Of a stretch of 64,000 nucleotides of DNA, positions 28,612 through 37,974 are shown one piece after another. Source of the DNA: Porphyromonas sp. (lineage in GTDB: Bacteria; Bacteroidota; Bacteroidia; Bacteroidales; Porphyromonadaceae). The notes beneath the pieces are model-generated. The model was not told the origin of the DNA. It did no database searches and was given only the letters and a program-made list of their open reading frames with translations. Where the stretch lies: contig JALFBN010000011.1 in assembly GCA_022772085.1 (NCBI GenBank), positions 154,907 to 218,906 of the forward strand. The letters are read 5' to 3'. The translations under genes were made by a program, and so were the position numbers. Every line of letters starts with the position of its first letter. The stretch's first letter is position 1.

Positions 28612-29325
28612 ATGAATACGATAAGCTATCCTAGTGCTGAAGCAACGGCTCAGAAACTAGCCGAAAGAATACAACAAGAAGTAGAGAAAAGCGAAATCTA
28701 TTACCTCGCTCTAACGGGAGAAATGACAGCCATTCCCCTCTATCAAGCTCTCGCCCAAGCCTCCATAGATTGGAACAAAGTGCAGGTGTATTATGCCTCC
28801 GAGATTGTGAGTGGAGCAAAAAAAGGATTTCATCACACACTGGCACAAGCACACCTTTGGGACAAAGTGAATATCCCGACAAGCCATATTCACCCCATCC
28901 GAACAGAGGTGGCAGCTGATGCTGAGGCACGACGCTATGCCCAGGAGATCATGGATACCCTCCCCAAAGTAAGTGGAGTACCTCGTTTTGATTTAGTATT
29001 GATGGACATGACCTCCGACGGGCATGTTGCAGGGATCTTCTCAGGTCAGCATGAGCTATTTCTCGAAGAGAGTTTGACTCTGACCAACAACCATCCCTCC
29101 TCAGGTGACGAGTATATTAGCCTTTCAATCCCAACGATTGAATCTGCCAAAAGCCTCGCACTCTATGCCTTTGGAGGCGAAGCTCGCTTCGCCATCGGAG
29201 ATATCATCAACCTACTGCCCGAAGCTAAAGCCTATCCCGCCAATTTTATAGCCTCTCGCTGCCCGTGGATCTATCTCTATGCCGATGCAGAGTCCATGAG
29301 AGAAAAAAGCTATTCGATCTACTGA
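28612..29325 (+). CDS. pgl: 6-phosphogluconolactonase
   Basis: The 237-residue protein belongs to the glucosamine-6-phosphate isomerase/6-phosphogluconolactonase superfamily. It has LALTGEMTAIPLYQAL near the start and FDLVLMDMTSDGHVAGIFSG near residue 125, the Pgl phosphate and catalytic region. It would hydrolyse 6-phosphogluconolactone in the oxidative pentose phosphate pathway. The usual partners zwf and gnd are not adjacent, which is unusual, so a related lactonase or sugar-phosphate role remains possible. Confidence 0.8.
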   Translation: MNTISYPSAEATAQKLAERIQQEVEKSEIYYLALTGEMTAIPLYQALAQASIDWNKVQVYYASEIVSGAKKGFHHTLAQAHLWDKVNIPTSHIHPIRTEVAADAEARRYAQEIMDTLPKVSGVPRFDLVLMDMTSDGHVAGIFSGQHELFLEESLTLTNNHPSSGDEYISLSIPTIESAKSLALYAFGGEARFAIGDIINLLPEAKAYPANFIASRCPWIYLYADAESMREKSYSIY

Positions 29326-29366
29326 TAACAGAGTGCTATTCCACACTCCTTCGGGAGTAGCCCACC

Positions 29367-29419
29367 AAGGGGTAAGCCGCTTCTTCGTTTCAGAATTAGC
29401 AGCTTACCCCTTCCTTTTT
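29367..29419 (+). terminator. Rho-independent terminator after pgl
   Basis: AAGGGGTAAGC (29367-29377) pairs perfectly over 11 bp with GCTTACCCCTT (29402-29412) and is followed by CCTTTTTG. Confidence 0.85.
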
Positions 29420-29506
29420 GGACTCATACCGAAGAAGAAGGGCTTTTTTTCGATCAAATCACTACTAATTGTCATACTCATTGAGGCAAAGTCACTATAA
29501 ATGGTG

Positions 29507-29538
29507 ATTGTGAGGCGGTGGAGCACTTTCTACCTTTG
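29507..29538 (+). promoter_or_regulatory. Promoter of fldA
   Basis: ATTG (29507-29510), a 20-base spacer and a perfect TACCTTTG (29531-29538). It leaves a leader of about 32 bases, and this fixes the flavodoxin start at 29577. Confidence 0.75.
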
Positions 29539-29576
29539 TGACGGAAATTGATAATGAAAGATTAATCGACTCTACA

Positions 29577-30080
29577 ATGAAAAAAATTGGTATTTACTTT
29601 GGTTCTTCTAGCGGTACGACCGCTGATGTAGCAAAAACAATCGCAAAGCGTCTCGGTATAGATGCAACAGATATTCACGATGTAGCTTCAGCTGATGCGG
29701 CCTCTATGGCCAATTATGAAGTGCTCCTCCTAGGTAGCTCTACGTGGGGTATGGGCGATCTGCAAGACGATTGGGAAAGCTTCTTGCCCAAAGCTAAGGG
29801 TCAAAACCTCGCTGGCAAGTGTGTAGCACTCTTCGGTTGTGGAGACTCGTCTTCTTACAGTGACACGTTCTGCGATGCTCTTGCCACAATCAAAGAAGAG
29901 ATGGACGGCACAAATTGCACATTCATTGGTGAGGTTGCTGCCGAAGATTATGGCTATGACGAAACACGTTGTGAGCAAGGTGGTAAACTTATCGGGCTCC
30001 TCCTTGACGAAATCAATGAGTCAGACAAAACAAGCGATCGCCTTGACAGCTGGATAGCTGCCATGCAACCCCATCTCTAA
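29577..30080 (+). CDS. fldA: Flavodoxin
   Basis: A 167-residue long-chain flavodoxin. The FMN phosphate loop is GSSSGTTADVA (residues 8-18), and the isoalloxazine loops are SSTWGMGDLQDDW and FGCGDSSSYSDTF. It carries electrons at low potential, for example to pyruvate:flavodoxin-type enzymes. A frame upstream starting at a GTG overlaps the promoter and is rejected. It is followed by a DUF2023 gene, an arrangement also found in P. gingivalis. Confidence 0.95.
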   Translation: MKKIGIYFGSSSGTTADVAKTIAKRLGIDATDIHDVASADAASMANYEVLLLGSSTWGMGDLQDDWESFLPKAKGQNLAGKCVALFGCGDSSSYSDTFCDALATIKEEMDGTNCTFIGEVAAEDYGYDETRCEQGGKLIGLLLDEINESDKTSDRLDSWIAAMQPHL

Positions 30081-30144
30081 GAAGTAAGTAAGCTAGAGAT
30101 ATTGCTCCTCCAAATATAATAATTACGAAAGGGTTACAACGGCT

Positions 30145-30564
30145 ATGGAAGAAGTGCTCATTCGTCGTGCGTTAGAAGCTGATGTGAAAGTTTTTTCGCA
30201 TCTCATTTACGAATTTGAGAAAGGGGTGCGAAACCTCGTACTCTATACGTTGAGTGAGGAATACCTTCCACTGGCTCTAAATAAGCTTGATCATCGAGAA
30301 ATCGAATACTTTGTGCAACCTGTACCCAACAAGGGCAGTGTCAATATATTCTTCGGACGGAGCGAATGCCTAAAGACCTTGCGTAAATTCCTCAAAAAGA
30401 GACCGCTCAACAGTCTTTCGCCCGAAGAGGACTTTATCCTGGGGGCACTATTGGGATACGACCTCTGCCGTCAGTGTGAGCGATACTGTAACCGGGTGGA
30501 GCGTGCAGAGAAGACATACAAAGAAAACAATGAACCATTTGTGCCTATGTATGGCAATCTCTAA
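30145..30564 (+). CDS. DUF2023 family protein
   Basis: A 139-residue soluble protein I recognise as DUF2023, a small Bacteroidales-enriched family with a solved P. gingivalis member of unknown function. Visible features are the opening LEADVKVFSHLIYEFEKGVRNL and a Cys-containing helix GYDLCRQCERYCNRVE near residue 112-127. Three cysteines in ten residues could bind a metal. It lies 64 bases after fldA, and shared transcription suggests a role tied to flavodoxin or redox metabolism. Confidence 0.85.
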   Translation: MEEVLIRRALEADVKVFSHLIYEFEKGVRNLVLYTLSEEYLPLALNKLDHREIEYFVQPVPNKGSVNIFFGRSECLKTLRKFLKKRPLNSLSPEEDFILGALLGYDLCRQCERYCNRVERAEKTYKENNEPFVPMYGNL

Positions 30565-30648
30565 ATATCATCGCTAGACGACAAAAAACGTAGTCTCACC
30601 TCACTTTGAACAGAGAGAGGCTACTCGTTAGGTTGGAATGTTTTTCTA

Positions 30649-30697
30649 AACATGATGGAGAGGGGGTATCCTAAAAACAGGGTACTCCCTCTTATCT
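30649..30697 (+). terminator. Terminator-like hairpin after DUF2023
   Basis: An AGAGGGGGTATCC arm and a GGGTACTCCCTCT arm pair with two imperfections across an 8-base A-rich loop, followed by TATCTTT. Confidence 0.5.
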
Positions 30698-30709
30698 TTG
30701 GAATAAAAG

Positions 30710-30740
30710 GTTGCTAAGTGCCGAAAATATAGTAAGTTTG
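30710..30740 (+). promoter_or_regulatory. Promoter of the DUF4294 gene
   Basis: GTTG (30710-30713), a 19-base spacer and TAAGTTTG (30733-30740), a good match to the consensus. The ATG is 32 bases downstream. Confidence 0.65.
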
Positions 30741-30771
30741 CTTCTAGAAATAACGAACAATAGGTACACCT

Positions 30772-31395
30772 ATGAAACAACATAATCTGATCCTCTCCCT
30801 CCTACTTCTATTTTTTTCATGGAGTGGATACGGCCAAGGCACCTTTGATCCTAAAGCCGTGGATACCATTACCTTTAGACCTAGCGTCATAGATCATGAT
30901 ACAACCTACAACGCAGCTCTTCCTGAAATCACCGTACAGCATCATTACAGGATGCGCTTTGCCCCTTTATCCTATGAGGAGCAACAGACCAATTGGAAAC
31001 TGATCCGTGATGTCAAGAAGGTGCTACCCTTTGCGAAAAAACTCACCAAAATCATGATGGAGACATACGAATATCTCGAAACGCTTCCCAATGACCGCGC
31101 AAGAGATCGACACCTCGACCGCGTGGAAAACGATCTCGTTGCGGAGTATAAACCAATCATGAAAAACTTTACACTCAAGCAGGGATTACTGCTGATCAAA
31201 CTGATGGATCGCCAATCTTGCAGCACAGGATATGAATTGATCAAGGCTTTTTATGGAGGTTTTAAGGCAACCATGTACAATATGTTCGCGGGATTTTACG
31301 GTGGGGATCTCAAGAGCAAATACGACCCTCGCTACAATCGAGAAGATGCGCTTACAGAGCGAATTATCTACCTCGTTGAGCATAAGCAACTATAA
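30772..31395 (+). CDS. DUF4294 family exported protein
   Basis: A 207-residue protein with a signal peptide (about residues 1-21, ending YGQG). The mature part has a short beta region, then a helical domain with YEEQQTNWKLIRDVKKVLPFAKKLTKIMMETYEYLETLP and, later, DRQSCSTGYELIKAFYGGFKATMYN. This matches the DUF4294 family of Bacteroidetes periplasmic or envelope proteins. Function is unknown. It has its own promoter and is followed by a lipoprotein gene after 60 bases. Confidence 0.82.
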   Translation: MKQHNLILSLLLLFFSWSGYGQGTFDPKAVDTITFRPSVIDHDTTYNAALPEITVQHHYRMRFAPLSYEEQQTNWKLIRDVKKVLPFAKKLTKIMMETYEYLETLPNDRARDRHLDRVENDLVAEYKPIMKNFTLKQGLLLIKLMDRQSCSTGYELIKAFYGGFKATMYNMFAGFYGGDLKSKYDPRYNREDALTERIIYLVEHKQL

Positions 31396-31455
31396 TGGGA
31401 CCTCCTCATTACAAACAACAGACAAGAGAATCAAACTCAGTAACAGAATCGGTAT

Positions 31456-32397
31456 ATGCATTTCATACGCACACTATTCCTAGGGATGCCCCTAGTATTC
31501 TCTTTGCTAGTTGCCTCGTGCCGTGGAAAAAGCAGTGAAAAAACCTACCGAGAGCTCCAAAAGGAGGTATCTCAAATCCAAGCAGAGGGCAATTTGGCCG
31601 ATCGGGAAGCGCTTGACAACACGCTCCACCGTTTGGACCTATTCATCACGGAAAATCCAAAAAACAAACATACCGAAGAGCTTCGTAGATGGCGAGATGC
31701 CCTCGCTTCGCAACGAGATAAATGCCATCTCTTTTACATCCGTAATCAGTATGAACTTCTCACCTCCGACACTGAGCATCCTCTGAAGGAACTGCTTCAA
31801 CGCACAAGCACACTCCTATCTGAGGTCAATACATCCGAAAGCCAAGCCCTACTCAATCGGCATCCTGAAGCCCCCGATTATGCCAAAGAACTGATCGAAT
31901 TTAGAGATTACATCCAAGCACTGGAGGGGATTGTAACGGCCGAGTATACCTCTTTGGAGGAATACAACAACATAGTAGAGAGCCGTCGCTTGCACTTCGA
32001 AAAAGCCCCATTTCCTAGCATCTCCACCCTTTGGGCTAAGTTTACAGACTCCCGCCGCAAAAAGTTGATCAACATGGAGATAGAACGAGCCATTGACTCC
32101 ATTGTACCTGCTCTAGAGCAAGAGGCATCAGCTCGCAGTCTGTACAATCATAAGCACTACAAAATACACAGCATTGAGCTCATCTCTAGATCGCAACCCT
32201 CATGGGTAAAGTCTCCTTCCAATGGTATGATCTGCGAAGCCACCTTTCGAGTTAATATGGTTGGCTCTTGGCTTGGGATAGACCGAGGTACTGCCAAAGT
32301 AGCCGTGAAAGGAGGGGTATTCCAAACCGATAGTATGGGCTCTCTAACCTACCGTATTTTGGATCATTCAGAGCTGGAGACAACGGGCGATTTATAG
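31456..32397 (+). CDS. Helical lipoprotein of unknown function
   Basis: A 313-residue protein with a lipoprotein signal (lipobox VASC near residue 22). The mature N-terminal part is strongly helical and charged with coiled-coil-like spacing (YRELQKEVSQIQAEGNLADRE). The last 70 residues look beta-rich. I recognise no family. Co-orientation with DUF4294 and rseP suggests an envelope role. Confidence 0.65.
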   Translation: MHFIRTLFLGMPLVFSLLVASCRGKSSEKTYRELQKEVSQIQAEGNLADREALDNTLHRLDLFITENPKNKHTEELRRWRDALASQRDKCHLFYIRNQYELLTSDTEHPLKELLQRTSTLLSEVNTSESQALLNRHPEAPDYAKELIEFRDYIQALEGIVTAEYTSLEEYNNIVESRRLHFEKAPFPSISTLWAKFTDSRRKKLINMEIERAIDSIVPALEQEASARSLYNHKHYKIHSIELISRSQPSWVKSPSNGMICEATFRVNMVGSWLGIDRGTAKVAVKGGVFQTDSMGSLTYRILDHSELETTGDL

Positions 32398-32463
32398 AGA
32401 TATCCCGATATCGTCTATCAGGATATTGGCTGTGAAACTCACCCTTCAGATACGTTTTTTTCG

Positions 32464-32471
32464 TACCTTTG
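32464..32471 (+). promoter_or_regulatory. -7 element TACCTTTG upstream of rseP
   Basis: Perfect TAnnTTTG 70 bases before the chosen rseP start. No clear -33 box is seen at the usual distance. Confidence 0.45.
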
Positions 32472-32541
32472 AGGGCATGAAAGTGTGTGCATACGGATTC
32501 TCCCGAGGAGGGAGGTTTCTCTTTTCTACCCATCTAGACTT

Positions 32542-33873
32542 ATGATTACAGTATTCCTTGTAAAGACGCTGCAGTTAATGCTCTCTTTGAGCATCCTCGT
32601 AGCTTTTCACGAATTGGGTCATTTCCTTGCCGCTCGCCTCTTTGGGGTGCGTGTCGATCGCTTCTTTCTCTTTTTCGACTGGGGAAGAGCACTATTCAAA
32701 TACCGTTCCAAACGAAGCGGTACGGTCTACGGGATCGGATGGCTCCCTTTTGGAGGCTATTGCTCCATGGCCGGGATGGTTGATGAACGGTTCCTTGAAT
32801 TGGATGAAAAGAGTACACCTCAACCCTACGAATTCAGAGCCAAACCCGCATGGCAACGGCTTATTATCATGATTGCAGGAATTGTCTTTAACCTTCTTCT
32901 TGCAATTGTTATTTATAGTGGTATTGCCCTACATTGGGGGGATACACGCTTATCGAGTGCACAGATCTCCTCTGGAATGAGCTTCTCCCCCTCGGCTCAA
33001 AAAGCAGGATTTAGGGACAACGATATTATTCTCTCCGCCGATGGCAAGATGCTGGACGCCCTCTCTAATGATTTTATTCGTGAAGTCATATCCGCTCGTG
33101 AGGTTGTCGTACTGCGCAAAGGTCAGGAACAAACCATCTTAATGCCCCAAGATATGATGCAACAGATCATGGCAGAGGGAATGGGTTTTATGGGCATACA
33201 AATTCCTTTTATCGTCGATAGTGTCATAGCAAATACACCTGCCGAGAGGGCCGGATTGCAAGGGGGAGATCGACTCCTTGCCGTGGACAGCATACCTGTC
33301 ATGGACGCAACCGATGCACAAATCATTTTCAGAGAGCAACAAACAGAACTGCATACACTCCTATTGCTCCGATCGGGTGATACCATAACAACGACTATTC
33401 AACCCGATACAACGGGACGGATCGGAGTACAACTCCTCTCAGACATCCATAAAATATATCCTACGGAAGAGATCAAATACTCCATCTTCGAAAGTATCCC
33501 TGCAGGGTGCCGACGTGCGATCAACACACTAAAAAGCTATGTAGGAGACATGAAGTATGTATTTACCAAGGAGGGAGCGCAACAGATGGGAGGATTCATC
33601 TCCATCGGAAAACTCTTCGATCACACATTCGATGGGTATCGTTTTTGGAGTATTACGGCACTGCTTTCTGTTGTACTCGCCTTTATGAACTTCCTTCCCA
33701 TCCCCATGCTGGATGGAGGATACATTCTGTTTACCATTTGGGAGATCATTACACGCAGGAGAGTAAGCGACAAGATGCTTCTCAAAGCCAATAAAATCGG
33801 ATTTGTTTTGCTCCTATTGCTCCTGCTTTATGCCAACGGCAACGATTTCTTCCGCACGCTATTTCATTTCTAA
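32542..33873 (+). CDS. rseP: RseP-type site-2 intramembrane metalloprotease
   Basis: A 443-residue M50 protease. The zinc motif HELGH is at residues 23-27 inside the first membrane helix, and the third metal-ligand motif is in PIPMLDGGYI near the C-terminus. Two PDZ-like regions lie between them, for example around FSPSAQKAGFRDNDIILSADG and TPAERAGLQGGDRLLAVDS. The start at 32542 (MITVFLVK) places HELGH as in the family; an upstream extension is rejected. It cleaves anti-sigma factors or remnant signal peptides in the inner membrane and is a plausible second-site protease for the ECF system at 5643-8524. Confidence 0.93.
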   Translation: MITVFLVKTLQLMLSLSILVAFHELGHFLAARLFGVRVDRFFLFFDWGRALFKYRSKRSGTVYGIGWLPFGGYCSMAGMVDERFLELDEKSTPQPYEFRAKPAWQRLIIMIAGIVFNLLLAIVIYSGIALHWGDTRLSSAQISSGMSFSPSAQKAGFRDNDIILSADGKMLDALSNDFIREVISAREVVVLRKGQEQTILMPQDMMQQIMAEGMGFMGIQIPFIVDSVIANTPAERAGLQGGDRLLAVDSIPVMDATDAQIIFREQQTELHTLLLLRSGDTITTTIQPDTTGRIGVQLLSDIHKIYPTEEIKYSIFESIPAGCRRAINTLKSYVGDMKYVFTKEGAQQMGGFISIGKLFDHTFDGYRFWSITALLSVVLAFMNFLPIPMLDGGYILFTIWEIITRRRVSDKMLLKANKIGFVLLLLLLLYANGNDFFRTLFHF

Positions 33874-33882
33874 CACCTCTAC

Positions 33883-36426
33883 ATGGCTCGCTTAAAGACC
33901 TATCCTTCCGCCTTTGAAAACAAGGTGGGGTTTGACCAAGTGCGTGACCTCTTGAAATGCAAGACACACAGCACGATGGGACGAGACGAGATTGATGCGC
34001 TCCAAGCCGACGATGACTATGCAGAGATACAGCAACGCCTCTCACGGATTCAGGAGCTGATGGGCATTATGCAAGAGGGGAGGGACTTCCCCTCCTTATC
34101 TCTGGAGGATTTACGACATCCACTCGATGCCATACATCCCATGGGGACCTATCTCGAAGAGGATCGCTTACCGCACCTTGTTCAAGCGATACGGACCATC
34201 GAACATCTGTATCGCTTCTTAGGTTACGAGGGTGCAAACAATCTGAATAGTGGAGAAAAACCACGTTACCCGGCCCTACTGGCTCTGCTACCCGAGGGAC
34301 TACTCCTGCCCCAACTAGCCCGACGAATTGACGCACTCTTAGATCGATTTGGTAAAATACAAGATCATGCCTCGCCCGAGCTTCAGTCCATCCGTAGCGA
34401 ACGCTCCTCAATAGAACGCAATATCACCCGCCAGATGCGCACGCTCCTAGCGCGAGCCGTCAGCGAGGGTTGGGCAGAAGAGGATGCACGTCCCACGCTC
34501 CGTGATGGTCATCCCGTGATACCGGTTATCCCGGGGTATAAGAGAAACATCCCAGGGATCATCCACGACGAATCAAGCTCGGGGAAGACTGTTTTTGTAG
34601 AACCCATGGAGATCGTTGTATCCAATAACCGTGTCCGAGAATTGGATGCGGCAGAGCGGCGTGAGATTATCCGCATCCTCATTGCACTTGCCGATGAGAT
34701 CCGCCCACACATCCCTGCCCTCTTTGCCATGTACCATCTAGTGGGGATTTTTGATGCACTGCTGGCAATCACCCATTTTTCATTGGAAGAAAAAGCGGTG
34801 ATCCCTCTTGTAAAAAAACACCCTTACATCCATTGGGTTGAAGCAAGGCACCCACTACTACGACGCACATTAGAGGCTGAGAAGCGGGCTCTAGTTCCCA
34901 TAGACTTACGACTTACACCGCCAAATGCACGTATTTTACTTATATCGGGGCCTAACGCAGGAGGCAAATCGGTATGTCTTAAAACGTGCGTTTTACTGCA
35001 ATATATGCTTCAAATGGGGATGCCAATCCCCGTTCACCCCGACTCAAGTGCGGGTATTTTTTCTGCACTTGCCATCAACATAGGTGACGATCAAAGTATC
35101 GAAGACGACCTCAGTACGTATAGCTCTCACCTCGTGAGTATGCGTCACTTCTGCAAGATTGCCTCCAAAGATGCGCTTCTCCTGATCGATGAGTTTGGAG
35201 CGGGTACCGAACCCGAGGTGGGCGGTGCCATTGCGGAAGCTCTACTGGAGGAGTTCAATTTGAAACAATCGTTTGCTCTGATCACCACACACTATCGCAA
35301 TCTCAAACAATATGCATCCGAGCATCAAGGGATCGTCAACGGAGCCATGCTCTACGACCGAGGAGCTATGCGTCCCCTTTTTAAGCTCTCTATCGGACAA
35401 CCAGGCAGCTCTTTTGCGATCGAAATTGCCAAGAAATCGGGGTTACCACAACGCGTTTTAGAGACAGCCTCTCGCCTTGTGGGTCAGGAGATGCTTGAGG
35501 CTGACAAATATGTCCAGGAGATCGCACGAGACAAGCGTTATTGGGAGAAAAAGAGAGAGGCAATCCGCAAGCAGGAAAAGCAACTCGAAGAGGAGATCGA
35601 AAAATACAGCCTTGCACTATCCAAATTGCGTGGTTCACGTGAGGCAGTGCTGAAGCAAGCAAAAGAAGAGGCGCAACGGTTACTCAAAGAGAGTAATGCC
35701 CGCATCGAACGCACCATCCGAGAGATCAAAGAGCACAATGCTGAGCGTGCGAAGACCCTCCAAGCACGACAGGAGTTGCAACAATTCGCAACTGAAAGTG
35801 CACTGATGGAGGGTACGGATAAAACAGGATCGGACCATGACACGATCGACAGAGAATGGCAAAAAATCGAAAATAGACGCAAGCGAAAAGAGGAGAAGCG
35901 ACTTAAAGCCACCCAAACGGAAACGACAGAACCCCACGCTACCGAGGATCGTCCCCTTCCGCTAGAGATAGGATGTCGCATTACGATCCCTTCTCAAAAT
36001 GGGATCGAGGGAACTCTTCTGGAGATTCGAGGACAGCAAGCACTCATCTCACTCGGAGGTACAATGCAAACCATGATTGCCCTTAAAAAGATCGAACGCA
36101 CTCGCGAAAAATCTTCCGGGGTGTCGGCACTCTCCGAAAAGGTCTCGAGCAACATCACAGAGTTGATCCACGAGAAGAAAACCAAATTTCGGGAAGAGCT
36201 CGACGTACGTGGGATGCGTGCTTTGGATGCACTCCAAGCGGTTGAATACTATTTGGATGAAGCCATACAAGTCAGTTGCCATCGTGTCCGCATTTTACAT
36301 GGGACCGGGACGGGAGCTTTGCGCCAAAGTATTCGACAATTCCTGCCCACTCGCCCCTACATACTGCGTTTTTACGACGAAGATGTTCGCTTCGGTGGAG
36401 CCGGTATCACCATTGTAGAATTATAA
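33883..36426 (+). CDS. mutS2: Endonuclease MutS2
   Basis: The 847-residue protein has the MutS-type ATPase with Walker A SGPNAGGKS (near residue 360), Walker B LLIDEFGAGTEPEVGG, and a long coiled coil (about residues 520-690) rich in Lys/Glu/Arg. The C-terminal Smr domain holds LDVRGMRALDAL and HGTGTGALRQ. There is no N-terminal mismatch-recognition domain, which separates it from MutS. In other bacteria it acts on recombination intermediates or stalled, collided ribosomes. It starts 9 bases after rseP. Confidence 0.95.
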   Translation: MARLKTYPSAFENKVGFDQVRDLLKCKTHSTMGRDEIDALQADDDYAEIQQRLSRIQELMGIMQEGRDFPSLSLEDLRHPLDAIHPMGTYLEEDRLPHLVQAIRTIEHLYRFLGYEGANNLNSGEKPRYPALLALLPEGLLLPQLARRIDALLDRFGKIQDHASPELQSIRSERSSIERNITRQMRTLLARAVSEGWAEEDARPTLRDGHPVIPVIPGYKRNIPGIIHDESSSGKTVFVEPMEIVVSNNRVRELDAAERREIIRILIALADEIRPHIPALFAMYHLVGIFDALLAITHFSLEEKAVIPLVKKHPYIHWVEARHPLLRRTLEAEKRALVPIDLRLTPPNARILLISGPNAGGKSVCLKTCVLLQYMLQMGMPIPVHPDSSAGIFSALAINIGDDQSIEDDLSTYSSHLVSMRHFCKIASKDALLLIDEFGAGTEPEVGGAIAEALLEEFNLKQSFALITTHYRNLKQYASEHQGIVNGAMLYDRGAMRPLFKLSIGQPGSSFAIEIAKKSGLPQRVLETASRLVGQEMLEADKYVQEIARDKRYWEKKREAIRKQEKQLEEEIEKYSLALSKLRGSREAVLKQAKEEAQRLLKESNARIERTIREIKEHNAERAKTLQARQELQQFATESALMEGTDKTGSDHDTIDREWQKIENRRKRKEEKRLKATQTETTEPHATEDRPLPLEIGCRITIPSQNGIEGTLLEIRGQQALISLGGTMQTMIALKKIERTREKSSGVSALSEKVSSNITELIHEKKTKFREELDVRGMRALDALQAVEYYLDEAIQVSCHRVRILHGTGTGALRQSIRQFLPTRPYILRFYDEDVRFGGAGITIVEL

Positions 36427-36444
36427 ATTCACCCCATTAAATCA

Positions 36445-37830
36445 ATGAATAAAGACGAACGGAGACTGCACAAACTCGAAAACGCCCCTATACCTCGTCT
36501 GCTTTTTTCCTATGCCCTACCCTCGGTCATCGGTGCCGTAGTCAATGCGCTATACAACATTGTAGACCGCATTTTCATTGGGCAGGGAGCAGGAGACGAA
36601 GCCCTTGCCGGGATGGCAATCACGCTTCCCATATTCCTTTTCTTGGTGGCTTTTGGAATGCTCGTAGGGAGCGGTGCAGCCGTGCGAGTCTCTATTTATT
36701 TGGGACGCAATGACCATAAGACGGCCAAGCAGTTGCTGAGTAATGCCGTGATACTCACTTTTTTGTTCAATTTGGTAATCTGTACGCTGGTGATAATCTT
36801 CATGGATCCTCTACTGCGACTATTCGGAGCAAACGATCTCATCATCCCGTATGCCAAGCAATACCTCTACATTGTAGCACCGGCCAATATCATCTCGGAT
36901 CTCTGCTTTAGCTACAATGCCATCATGCGCGCCTCAGGCTATCCGCAAAAAGCCATGATCTCGATGCTCCTTGGAGCGGTGCTCAACTGCATATTAGACC
37001 CTATTTTCATATTCGGATTTGACTGGGGCATTAAGGGAGCCGCTTGGGCTACCGTACTCTCTGAAATTACGGCAGCCATCTTTGTGATGAGCCACTTCTT
37101 CAATAAACGCCATACACTGCACTTCTCTAGATCTCTAAGCGATTACCGCCCGGACTTCAAGATGATGCTTGCCATCATTTCTATTGGGATAGCTCCCTTC
37201 TCAATGATGATCGTCAACAGTCTGATCAACATTATCATGAATCGAAGTTTTGTTCACTATGCCGGTAGCCTTACCGAGGCGAATATCTCTATTGCTGCCT
37301 TTGGGATTATCTTGAGTATCACTCAACTATTCATCCAATTTATGGTTGGAGTTTCTATGGGAATGCAGCCTATCGTCGGATTTAACTTGGGTGCCGGAAA
37401 GATCCATCGCTCGATAGACACCTACAAATTAGCTTCTCTAGTTAATGTATCGGTAGCTACGCTCGGCTTCCTTATGGCACTCTTTGCTCCCAACCTTATC
37501 GTACAGGCTTTCTCCCGATCCGGAGAGGGTACACTGGCCACTTTCACGGCAGAGGCTCTCGGACTTACAATGATGGCTTTTCCCATTATCGGATTGCAGG
37601 TGACCAGTGTTCAGTTCTTCCAGAGCTTAGGTAAGAGCGGCAAGTCCATGTTTCTAAGCCTTACAAGGCAGGTGCTCTATCTCATTCCATGCCTATTGAT
37701 TATCCCCGGGTTTATGGGAATTAAGGGCATTTGGATCTCTATGCCCATTGCAGATACATTGGCAGGGATTACCAGTATCTTGATGGTTTTATACCAAATA
37801 CCACGCCTCCGCAAACTATCATACACCTAA
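36445..37830 (+). CDS. MATE family multidrug/sodium antiporter
   Basis: The 461-residue protein shows 12 hydrophobic helices in two similar halves. Typical MATE features are the N-terminal PRLLFSYALPSVIGAVVNALYNIVDRIFIGQG and a repeat of the GMQPIVGFNLGAG type in the second half. It would export cationic drugs or metabolites in exchange for sodium or protons. It lies 18 bases after mutS2 and ends at a strong hairpin. Confidence 0.92.
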   Translation: MNKDERRLHKLENAPIPRLLFSYALPSVIGAVVNALYNIVDRIFIGQGAGDEALAGMAITLPIFLFLVAFGMLVGSGAAVRVSIYLGRNDHKTAKQLLSNAVILTFLFNLVICTLVIIFMDPLLRLFGANDLIIPYAKQYLYIVAPANIISDLCFSYNAIMRASGYPQKAMISMLLGAVLNCILDPIFIFGFDWGIKGAAWATVLSEITAAIFVMSHFFNKRHTLHFSRSLSDYRPDFKMMLAIISIGIAPFSMMIVNSLINIIMNRSFVHYAGSLTEANISIAAFGIILSITQLFIQFMVGVSMGMQPIVGFNLGAGKIHRSIDTYKLASLVNVSVATLGFLMALFAPNLIVQAFSRSGEGTLATFTAEALGLTMMAFPIIGLQVTSVQFFQSLGKSGKSMFLSLTRQVLYLIPCLLIIPGFMGIKGIWISMPIADTLAGITSILMVLYQIPRLRKLSYT

Positions 37831-37888
37831 ATTCGTCAAAAAGAGGGAAGATAAAGAGCTCTTAAGAACTTCTACAAGATTGCATAGA

Positions 37889-37921
37889 GAGGGGGCATAT
37901 ACCATTCGGATATGCCCCCTC
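37889..37921. terminator. Bidirectional terminator hairpin between convergent genes
   Basis: GAGGGGGCATAT (37889-37900) and ATATGCCCCCTC (37910-37921) form a perfect 12-bp stem with a 9-base loop. It sits between the plus-strand MATE gene and the minus-strand FabK-like gene and can serve both. Confidence 0.8.
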
Positions 37922-37974
37922 ATTCATGTATATTCGGCTTTAATAGAGCAAAGCCATCTCTCAAAAAGAGAGGA

